Shown here: one piece after another, positions 1 through 5,111 of the stretch
How positions within the stretch are numbered: position 1 is the stretch's first letter
Layout of the letters: every line of letters starts with the position of its first letter
Assembly (NCBI GenBank): GCA_030151105.1
Contig: JASLEN010000270.1
Location: forward strand, 1-5,903
Length of the DNA stretch: 5,903 nt
Source of the DNA: Dysgonomonas sp.
GTDB lineage: Bacteria; Bacteroidota; Bacteroidia; Bacteroidales; Dysgonomonadaceae
Direction of reading: 5' to 3'
Program-made: the position numbers and the translations under genes
The notes under the pieces: generated by a model
Told to the model about the DNA's origin: nothing
The model's database searches: none
Seen by the model: only the letters and a program-made list of their open reading frames with translations

Positions 1-627
1 GAATTTGCAAAAGTGCTTCAGCTTGGGGTAGTTATGGGTGCTGTGATGGAGCTTATTCCACGTATTACGTCACTCTTTATCGAGGGGCTTGTGCCTATTT
101 CGGAAGCTACTAAAGCTTTGGTTCAAAAGAAATTCAAAAACAGTTCGGGACTCTATATCGGAATGACGCCAGCTCTTGTTATCGGGCATCCAGTAACGCT
201 TGTGGCAACTATTTTGCTCATTCCTGTATTGATTTTCGTATCCGTTGTTTTGCCAGGAAATAAGTTTTTGCCACTTACAAGTTTGGCAGGATTGCTCTAT
301 ATTTTCCCAATGATTTTGCCTTATACCAAAGGAAATGTTTTCAAAACATTCCTTATTGGTCTGATTATAATGATTGCGGGTAACTATATGGTTACTAGTC
401 TTTCAGGAATATTCACCGAATCGGTTGTGGCAGCTACGGGAGACAAATATACAACAGGACAACAAGTAGGAGCTATTGACTTTGCAGCCAGTCCATTAAC
501 ATGGATTATCTATCAGTTGACAGCAAATCTGAAACTTGTAGGAAGCGTCGTATTAGGTGCTATTACTCTTGGGCTTGTGGTGTTGAATAGACAAAAGAAT
601 GTAGTGAAGCAAACAACTGAAAATTAA
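1..627 (+). CDS. PTS galactitol-family IIC permease, 3' part (5' end outside window)
   Basis: This is the C-terminal 208 residues of an integral inner-membrane sugar permease of the galactitol (GatC/SgcC-like) PTS family. Such IIC proteins carry the substrate across the membrane while partner IIA and IIB proteins phosphorylate it. The frame is open from base 1, so the GTG at base 13 is an internal valine, not a start; full-length relatives have roughly 420-450 residues. Family-like stretches include IPRITSLFIEGLVPISEATK, GLYIGMTPALVIGHPVTLVA, LPGNKFLPL and SPLTWIIYQL, separated by about five or six hydrophobic segments. The tail is short and polar (NRQKNVVKQTTEN). The kduI gene follows after 54 AT-rich bases without a terminator, so the two are probably co-transcribed. 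The substrate is not shown by the sequence; the neighbours suggest a uronate derivative rather than galactitol. IIA and IIB would be expected upstream, outside the window. The family call is fairly secure and the substrate is inference. Confidence 0.82.
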   Translation, partial: EFAKVLQLGVVMGAVMELIPRITSLFIEGLVPISEATKALVQKKFKNSSGLYIGMTPALVIGHPVTLVATILLIPVLIFVSVVLPGNKFLPLTSLAGLLYIFPMILPYTKGNVFKTFLIGLIIMIAGNYMVTSLSGIFTESVVAATGDKYTTGQQVGAIDFAASPLTWIIYQLTANLKLVGSVVLGAITLGLVVLNRQKNVVKQTTEN

Positions 628-681
628 ATTATTAAGAATAAAAAATAAAGTATAAATATATTCATAAAATAAAAAGTAAAT

Positions 682-741
682 ATGAAAAAACTAGTAGTAT
701 CACTGATTTTATTAATGTCGGTTATGGGACTTGCAGCACAA
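682..741 (+). other. Signal peptide coding segment of KduI
   Basis: Residues 1-20 of the kduI product show the three parts of a Sec signal peptide: a positive start (M-K-K), a hydrophobic core of about 14 residues, and a small-residue cleavage region G-L-A-A-Q. There is no cysteine, so it is not a lipoprotein signal. Cleavage is most likely after A18 or A19. The rest of the protein then aligns by length and by metal-ligand spacing with ordinary KduI. Confidence 0.8.
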
Positions 742-1584
742 AATCATATTGAGTACGATGTGCGCTTTTCGCATCATCCAGAAGATTTTAAGAAGTATGA
801 CACAGAGAAAATTCGTAAAGAATTTTTGATAGAAAAAGTATTTGAAGCGGGAAAAATTCACATGACGTACACCATGTACGACCGTTTTATTGTGGGTGGT
901 GCAATGCCAACCGCAACTCCGCTGAAGTTGGATACCATTGATATTCTAAAAGCACCTAACTTCTTGCATCGTAGAGAAATAGGAATCATCAATATTGGTG
1001 GTCCAGGTGTAGTAAAAGTAGGAAACAAAGACTATAATGTAAACTTCAAAGAAGCACTTTATGTAGGAAAAGGGGATCATGAATTGACTTTTGCGTCTAA
1101 AGATCCAAGTAATCCTGCTAAATTCTATTTCAACTCGGCAGGAGCTTACAAAGAGTATCCTACAAAGTTGATTACAATGAAAGATGCTAACGTAATAGAA
1201 GCTGGAACTGCAGAAGAGTCTAATCGTCGTACAATCAATCAATTGATTGTTAAAGAAACAGTTCAAATCAACCAAGTTCAAATGGGCTTGACAGAGCTTC
1301 ATCCAGGAAGCGTTTGGAATACAATGCCAGCACATACGCACGACCGTAGAATGGAAGCATATTTATATTTCAATGTTCCTAAAGGTCAGGCAGTTTGCCA
1401 CTATTTGGGTGAGCCAAAAGAAACTCGTCACATTTGGATGACTAACGAACAAGTTGCACTTTCTCCAGAGTGGTCAATCCATTCAGGATCAGCAACAAGC
1501 AACTATATGTTTATCTGGGGAATGGCTGGTGAAAATCTTGACTATGGCGACATGGACAAGCTTGCACCAACAGACCTAAGATAA
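682..1584 (+). CDS. kduI: 5-keto-4-deoxyuronate isomerase with signal peptide, probably exported
   Basis: KduI converts 5-keto-4-deoxyuronate, formed from unsaturated uronic acids after lyase cleavage, into 3-deoxy-D-glycero-2,5-hexodiulosonate. The 300-residue protein has a cupin-type fold by family. The expected metal ligands are visible: H218 and H220 in the motif PAHTHDRRMEAYLYFN, E225, and H267 in WSIHSGS. Their spacing (+2, +5, +42) is that of the His-His-Glu-His set known for E. coli KduI. The family body begins near residue 25 (DVRFSH... through IRKEFLIEKVF). Ahead of it lies a Lys-Lys start, a hydrophobic core (LVVSLILLMSVMGL) and a likely cleavage site around LAA|Q, with no lipobox cysteine. 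The extra length, about 22 residues over the usual 278, equals this signal peptide. No ATG lies near the normal cytoplasmic start, which supports the ATG at 682. Location in the periplasm is inferred; KduI is normally cytoplasmic. It lies downstream of a PTS permease and is followed by a strong terminator. Confidence 0.93.
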   Translation: MKKLVVSLILLMSVMGLAAQNHIEYDVRFSHHPEDFKKYDTEKIRKEFLIEKVFEAGKIHMTYTMYDRFIVGGAMPTATPLKLDTIDILKAPNFLHRREIGIINIGGPGVVKVGNKDYNVNFKEALYVGKGDHELTFASKDPSNPAKFYFNSAGAYKEYPTKLITMKDANVIEAGTAEESNRRTINQLIVKETVQINQVQMGLTELHPGSVWNTMPAHTHDRRMEAYLYFNVPKGQAVCHYLGEPKETRHIWMTNEQVALSPEWSIHSGSATSNYMFIWGMAGENLDYGDMDKLAPTDLR

Positions 1585-1627
1585 TCAGAAGAAATCATGT
1601 ACATTTAGGTTAATTGTTAATGAATGA

Positions 1628-1670
1628 AGCCCTCTTAATATCGTGATGATATGAAGAGGGCTGTTTTTTT
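1628..1670 (+). terminator. Intrinsic terminator after kduI
   Basis: The arm AGCCCTCTT (1628-1636) pairs perfectly with AAGAGGGCT (1654-1662). After one A-G mismatch, five further pairs (AATAT... region 1638-1642 with 1648-1652) extend the stem to a GTGAT loop. Seven T residues follow at 1664-1670. This is a strong Rho-independent terminator, 43 bases past the kduI stop. It separates the permease-kduI unit from the regulator gene. Confidence 0.92.
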
Positions 1671-1713
1671 AGCCTATCAAAATGATTATTTAACAAGAAT
1701 TAATAACTATATT

Positions 1714-1728
1714 CGTGTTCGCACCCAC
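1714..1728 (+). promoter_or_regulatory. Operator-like site upstream of the regulator gene
   Basis: CGTGTTCGCACCCAC matches 12 of 15 bases of the two sites ahead of the uronate operon, including the unbroken core GTGTTCGCAC with its central CG. It lies about 120 bases before the regulator start and after the kduI terminator, so it is well placed for autoregulation. A -7-like TATATTCG (1708-1715; Bacteroidota consensus TAnnTTTG, one mismatch) directly abuts and overlaps it, but I see no convincing -33 element at the right distance. The similarity is seen in the sequence; binding by the downstream LacI-family protein is inferred. Confidence 0.62.
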
Positions 1729-1840
1729 GTGCAACCTTTGAAGATTATTGACCATGATACAAAACATTTTTTGGAGCGAAATTTATATTTAGTAGCACAC
1801 AAATATGTTGAATCGCACAACCATTTGAAAGAAGAAGAGT

Positions 1841-2902
1841 ATGAATAAAAAGCAAAATATACGCATTGTTGATATTGCCAAAATGGCTAAAGTCTCTGTA
1901 GGAACGGTAGATAGAGTGCTACATAATAGGGGGCGAGTGTCGGACGAAAAACGTCAGGCGGTAGAAAAAGTGCTCGAAGAAATCAACTACGAACCCAATA
2001 TGGTTGCTCGTTTTTTGGCATCTCGCAAGTCTTTTTCCTTTGCGGTGTTGATGCCTAGTTTCGAGTCTGGCGAATATTGGGAACAAGTGTATTCAGGAAT
2101 CGACAAGGCGGCACATGAACTCAAGGATTTCAATGTGAGTATTGATTATTTATACTTCGATCAATTTGATAGTGAGTCTTTTAGCGATATTTCAGAAGAA
2201 TTGTTTCAGAATGAATATGCAGGAGTTATAATTGCTACTTTGCACAAAGAAAAGGTAATTAATCTTGCTTCCAAGTTAGATGGCGAGGCTATTCCGTACG
2301 TTTTTATCGACTCCAATATAGATGGGTGTAAAAATTTGTCGTACTTCGGAGCAGACTCTGTAGTCAGTGGTGCTATAGCTGCTAAGTTGATGCTTAGAGA
2401 GATAGGTGAAAGCTCTAGCATAATTATCATCAATGGCGAAAATAAAGAAGAGAGTTTTTCTACCCAAACTGAAAATCGAGAGCGAGGCTTTCTTGACTAT
2501 CTTGAAAAAAATAAATTTCAAGGAAAATTATCTCGACTGACATTAAATCTAAATGATAAACAGAATTCGGCACAACGCTTGGCTGAAACTGCAAATGGTA
2601 AGGATAGGGTGGGAGCTATTATATTTAATTCTCGTATTCACGAAGTTGCGTCTATTGTAGATACTATTCCTAAGGTTAATCATTCCATTCGTCTCATCGG
2701 ATACGATACTATCGAGCGTAATGCAGAAGCTTTGTTGAATGATAAGGTTCTGTATCTAATTTCACAACGATCTATTGTTCAGGGATATGATAGTATTAAG
2801 GCACTGAGCAATCATCTCATTTTTGCAAATTCACCCCTTAAAGAAAACTATATGCCAATTGATATTCTGATGAAGGAGAATATCAGTTTCTATTGCGATT
2901 AA
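1841..2902 (+). CDS. LacI-family transcriptional regulator of the uronate locus
   Basis: A cytoplasmic DNA-binding regulator of 353 residues, the normal length for the family. Residues 8-27 form the LacI-type helix-turn-helix (IRIVDIAKMAKVSVGTVDRV) with the recognition helix at about 19-27. The hinge follows with the family signature Y-E-P-N at 50-53 and A-R-F-L-A at 56-60. From about residue 66 a periplasmic-binding-protein-like sensor domain begins (FAVLMPSF...GEYWEQVYSGI) and runs to the end. The ATG at 1841 is chosen because the HTH starts only a few residues in, and an A/G-rich stretch GAAAGAAGAAGAG lies just before it. Its most likely effector is a uronate-pathway intermediate, inferred only from the neighbours. 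Candidate targets are the two operators before the SDR-uxuA-uxaC operon and a related site before its own gene; all have the central CG common in LacI-family operators. No terminator is evident after the gene. The family is certain, the ligand is not. Confidence 0.93.
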   Translation: MNKKQNIRIVDIAKMAKVSVGTVDRVLHNRGRVSDEKRQAVEKVLEEINYEPNMVARFLASRKSFSFAVLMPSFESGEYWEQVYSGIDKAAHELKDFNVSIDYLYFDQFDSESFSDISEELFQNEYAGVIIATLHKEKVINLASKLDGEAIPYVFIDSNIDGCKNLSYFGADSVVSGAIAAKLMLREIGESSSIIIINGENKEESFSTQTENRERGFLDYLEKNKFQGKLSRLTLNLNDKQNSAQRLAETANGKDRVGAIIFNSRIHEVASIVDTIPKVNHSIRLIGYDTIERNAEALLNDKVLYLISQRSIVQGYDSIKALSNHLIFANSPLKENYMPIDILMKENISFYCD

Positions 2903-2908
2903 AATTTC

Positions 2909-2920
2909 TTATTGCAATAA
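2909..2920. promoter_or_regulatory. Short perfect palindrome TTATTGCAATAA
   Basis: A 12-base perfect palindrome starting seven bases after the regulator stop. Without a loop it is not a good hairpin, and there is no T-run, so it is not a terminator. It may be a protein-binding site, but a palindrome of this size in AT-rich DNA can occur by chance. Confidence 0.2.
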
Positions 2921-2937
2921 TCAGTAACTTATCTCTT

Positions 2938-2953
2938 TATGTTGTGTAACATA
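2938..2953. promoter_or_regulatory. Inverted repeat TATGTT-GTGT-AACATA, possible second-regulator site
   Basis: Two perfect 6-base arms separated by four bases. The centre lies roughly 95-100 bases before the predicted transcription start of the uronate operon. This is a plausible place for an activator, for example a Crp/Fnr-type protein. It has no T-run, so it is a poor terminator. It differs from the GTGTTCGCAC operators. The regulator is unknown and chance is possible. Confidence 0.3.
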
Positions 2954-2988
2954 CTGCATTTAAGTGAATAAAGATGTATTGTTGTTAA

Positions 2989-3004
2989 ATGTGTTCGCAC
3001 ACAT
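2989..3004. promoter_or_regulatory. Operator 1 for the LacI-family regulator
   Basis: ATGTGTTCGCACACAT is an even-length palindrome centred on CG, with seven of eight base pairs matching (only T2995-C2998 fails). This is the usual LacI-family operator shape. Bases 2990-3004 are identical to operator 2. It lies immediately upstream of the predicted -33 element, where bound protein would hinder RNA polymerase or take part in looping with operator 2. The binding protein is inferred to be the adjacent LacI-family regulator. Confidence 0.8.
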
Positions 3005-3005
3005 C

Positions 3006-3036
3006 TTGTTTCTTCCAAGCTTTTTGATTAGTTTTG
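3006..3036 (+). promoter_or_regulatory. Bacteroidota-type promoter of the SDR-uxuA-uxaC operon
   Basis: TTG at 3006-3008 fits the -33 element and TAGTTTTG at 3029-3036 is a full match to the Bacteroidota -7 consensus TAnnTTTG. The spacing is 20 bases. Transcription would start a few bases downstream, around 3040-3045, leaving a leader of about 55 bases before the ATG at 3099. The promoter sits exactly between two identical operators, which supports its being the regulated promoter of the operon. Confidence 0.68.
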
Positions 3037-3047
3037 AATATTCTTTG

Positions 3048-3062
3048 TGTGTTCGCACACAT
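3048..3062. promoter_or_regulatory. Operator 2 for the LacI-family regulator
   Basis: TGTGTTCGCACACAT is identical over 15 bases to operator 1 and centred 58 bases from it. It has the same central CG and the same single mismatch in the palindrome. It lies just downstream of the predicted transcription start, so bound repressor would block initiation or early elongation. Induction would then require release by a pathway metabolite, which is inferred. Confidence 0.8.
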
Positions 3063-3098
3063 TGCAACTAGAAAACAATAATAAGACCAATATAAGAT

Positions 3099-3914
3099 AT
3101 GAAGAAAAACCTATTTGATATCAGCAAAAAAGTAATCCTTATTACTGGAGGATACGGAGTTCTAGGAAAAAGTATTTCAAAATACTTAGCAGAACAAGGA
3201 GCAAAAGTTGTAATTCTTGGACGCAATAAAGAAAAAGGAGAATCTCTTGTAAAAGAAATAGTTGCAAGCGGTAATGAAGCTCTATTTCTGGAATCGGATG
3301 TGATGAATGAGCAAGTATTGATTCAAAACAGAGAAGATATTTTGAAGAAATATGGCAAAATAGATGTGCTCATAAATGCTGCTGGAGGTAATATGCCAGG
3401 GGCTACAATTGCGCCAGATAAAACAATTTTTGACCTCAAGCTAGACGATTTCAAAACTGTGGTCGATCTCAATCTTTTTGGTACGGCATTGCCGACTTCC
3501 GTATTTGCTAAGGCAATGGTGGATGCTGGTGAGGGTAATATTCTCAACTTTTCGTCTATGTCAGCACTTCGTCCATTGACCAGAGTGGCTGGATATGGTG
3601 CTGCTAAGGCTGCAATATCCAACTATACTGAATATATGGCGGGAGAATTGGCAACCAAATTTGGAGAAAAATTCAGAGTAAATGCGCTTGCTCCAGGATT
3701 CTTTTTGACAGAGCAAAATCGTGCTCTTTTGACCAATCCTGATGGCACATTCACCGATAGAGGCAACACAATCATAGCCCACACGCCATTCCGTCGCTTT
3801 GGAGAAGCAGAAGAATTGCACGGAGCGGTTCATTATTTGGTGAGCGATGCTTCCAAATTTGTAACAGGAACGGTGCTTGTTGTGGATGGTGGTTTCAACG
3901 CATTTTCAATTTAA
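3099..3914 (+). CDS. uxuB: SDR-family D-mannonate oxidoreductase (fructuronate reductase)
   Basis: A cytoplasmic short-chain dehydrogenase of 271 residues that most likely interconverts D-fructuronate and D-mannonate with NAD(P)H, the step between UxaC and UxuA. The Rossmann nucleotide motif TGGYGVLG is at 16-23, NAAG at 93-96, and the catalytic set N125, S153, Y166 and K170 (YGAAK) is complete. APGFF at 198-202 and VDGG at 262-265 are also standard SDR features. The stretch NAAGGNMPGATI is typical of the SDR type of mannonate oxidoreductase (as in B. subtilis YjmF), rather than the unrelated long-chain UxuB of E. coli; the symbol is given for function. The gene is first in the operon, 17 bases before uxuA, behind the regulated promoter. 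The main alternative is KduD (2-deoxy-D-gluconate 3-dehydrogenase), which is somewhat shorter (about 250 residues) and lacks this loop. SDR membership is certain and the substrate is well supported by context. Confidence 0.85.
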   Translation: MKKNLFDISKKVILITGGYGVLGKSISKYLAEQGAKVVILGRNKEKGESLVKEIVASGNEALFLESDVMNEQVLIQNREDILKKYGKIDVLINAAGGNMPGATIAPDKTIFDLKLDDFKTVVDLNLFGTALPTSVFAKAMVDAGEGNILNFSSMSALRPLTRVAGYGAAKAAISNYTEYMAGELATKFGEKFRVNALAPGFFLTEQNRALLTNPDGTFTDRGNTIIAHTPFRRFGEAEELHGAVHYLVSDASKFVTGTVLVVDGGFNAFSI

Positions 3915-3931
3915 AATAAAAATATAACAAT

Positions 3932-5104
3932 ATGATACTTAGCGAACAAACTTGGAGATGGTATGGTCCTAACGACCCCGTTTCTTTGGCTGATATTAGT
4001 CAAGCGGGTGCAACGGGGATTGTGACTGCGCTTCACCACATCAAAAACGGCGAAGTGTGGACGGTGGAAGAAATCCAAAAACGTAAGAAAATTATCGAAG
4101 ATGCTGGTCTCACGTGGTCAGTAGTGGAGAGTATTCCTGTTCATGAGCATATCAAAACGCAAGAAGGCGAGTACAAAAAATATATTGAGAACTATAAAGA
4201 AAGCATCAGAAACTTGGCTAAATGTGGTGTGATGATAATTACCTACAACTTTATGCCCGTTTTGGATTGGACACGTACCGACTTGGCTTATACCATGCCT
4301 GATGGCTCTAAGGCTCTACGCTTTGAGCGTGACGCTTTTATGGCTTTCGATCTTCATATTTTGAAGCGTCCAAATGCAGAAAAGAGTTACACAGCAGACG
4401 AGTTAGCAAGAGCCAAAAAACGTTTTGAGAGGATGTCTCAAGCTGATAAGGACTTGGTCGTTAAGAATATGATTGCAGGACTTCCAGGTGCTGAGGAAAG
4501 TTTTACGCTCGAAGAGTTCCAAAAGCAACTCGATCGCTATGATGGAATTTCTGCCGATAGACTGCGTCAAAATTTGATTGACTTTTTGAAAGAAATAGCT
4601 CCTGTGGCTGATGAAGTGGGGGCAAAATTGGCAATTCATCCAGATGATCCTCCGTATGCGATTCTCGATTTGCCACGTATTATGAGTACGCAATCTGATT
4701 TTGAGGCACTTGTAAAAGCTGTGCCAAACAAATCTAACGGCTTGTGCTTCTGTACAGGTTCGTTTGGAGTACGAGCTGATAACGATTTGCCACAAATGAT
4801 TACTGCCTTGGGCGATAGAATCAACTTTGTGCATCTGCGTTCTACGCAACGTGACGAACAAGGTAACTTCTACGAAGCTAATCACTTAGAAGGTGATGTG
4901 GATATGTATGGAGTGATGAAAGGCTATCTTGAAATTCAGAATAAAAGAGGAATTTCAATCCCATTCCGTCCCGATCATGGACATCAAATGCTAGATGATT
5001 TGAACAAAAAAACAAATCCCGGTTATTCAGGGATTGGGCGCTTGAGAGGACTTGCTGAGTTGCGAGGTTTGGAGATGGGAATTGCCAAAACACTTTATAA
5101 ATAA
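3932..5104 (+). CDS. uxuA: Mannonate dehydratase
   Basis: UxuA removes water from D-mannonate to give 2-keto-3-deoxy-D-gluconate (KDG) in the cytoplasm, using a divalent metal such as Mn2+ or Fe2+. The 390-residue protein has the full family length and a TIM-barrel fold by family. Signature stretches are visible in order: TWRWYGPNDPVSL at 7-19, ALHHIKNGEVW at 33-43, YNFMPVLDWTRTDL at 105-118, LAIHPDDPP at 233-241, CFCTGS at 272-277, FVHLRS at 299-304 and FRPDHGHQM at 345-353. H236, C274, H301 and D348 correspond by motif and spacing to the metal ligands described for the bacterial enzyme, and H349 lies in the active-site DHGH motif. The gene lies 17 bases after the SDR gene and 7 bases before uxaC, so it is the middle cistron of one operon. 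Nothing is truncated or out of place. The assignment is firm. Confidence 0.97.
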   Translation: MILSEQTWRWYGPNDPVSLADISQAGATGIVTALHHIKNGEVWTVEEIQKRKKIIEDAGLTWSVVESIPVHEHIKTQEGEYKKYIENYKESIRNLAKCGVMIITYNFMPVLDWTRTDLAYTMPDGSKALRFERDAFMAFDLHILKRPNAEKSYTADELARAKKRFERMSQADKDLVVKNMIAGLPGAEESFTLEEFQKQLDRYDGISADRLRQNLIDFLKEIAPVADEVGAKLAIHPDDPPYAILDLPRIMSTQSDFEALVKAVPNKSNGLCFCTGSFGVRADNDLPQMITALGDRINFVHLRSTQRDEQGNFYEANHLEGDVDMYGVMKGYLEIQNKRGISIPFRPDHGHQMLDDLNKKTNPGYSGIGRLRGLAELRGLEMGIAKTLYK

Positions 5105-5111
5105 AGAAGTT

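Noticed and set aside
13..627. GTG at base 13 as the start of a 204-residue permease
   Set aside because: The frame is open upstream to base 1 and galactitol-type IIC proteins are about twice this length, so the window simply cuts the gene.
628..681. Promoter or terminator between the permease and kduI
   Set aside because: The 54 bases are almost entirely A and T, with no stable hairpin, no T-run after a stem, and no clear TAnnTTTG element at a suitable distance from a TTG.
1651..1848. Open frame of 65 codons between kduI and the regulator gene, overlapping the regulator start by 8 bases
   Set aside because: Its ATG lies inside the 3' arm of the kduI terminator, its first codons read through the T-run, and the operator-like site and -7-like element sit within it. 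There is no in-frame ATG further down. The peptide resembles no family I know. A leader peptide started at an internal GTG remains possible but unsupported.
2989..3062. The repeated GTGTTCGCACACAT as a CRISPR remnant or mobile-element end
   Set aside because: There are only two exact copies, they are short palindromes flanking a promoter, and no transposase, cas gene or target duplication is visible. An operator pair explains them fully.
3099..3914. KduD (2-deoxy-D-gluconate 3-dehydrogenase) as the identity of the SDR gene
   Set aside because: The length, the NAAGGNMPGATI loop and the tight linkage to uxuA and uxaC fit the SDR mannonate oxidoreductase better. KduD remains a secondary possibility.
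4403..4885. 160-codon open frame on the minus strand inside uxuA
   Set aside because: It lies wholly within a firmly identified gene, and its translation shows no recognisable domain and looks like an antisense shadow. The same applies to the minus-strand frames within kduI, the regulator, the SDR gene and uxaC.
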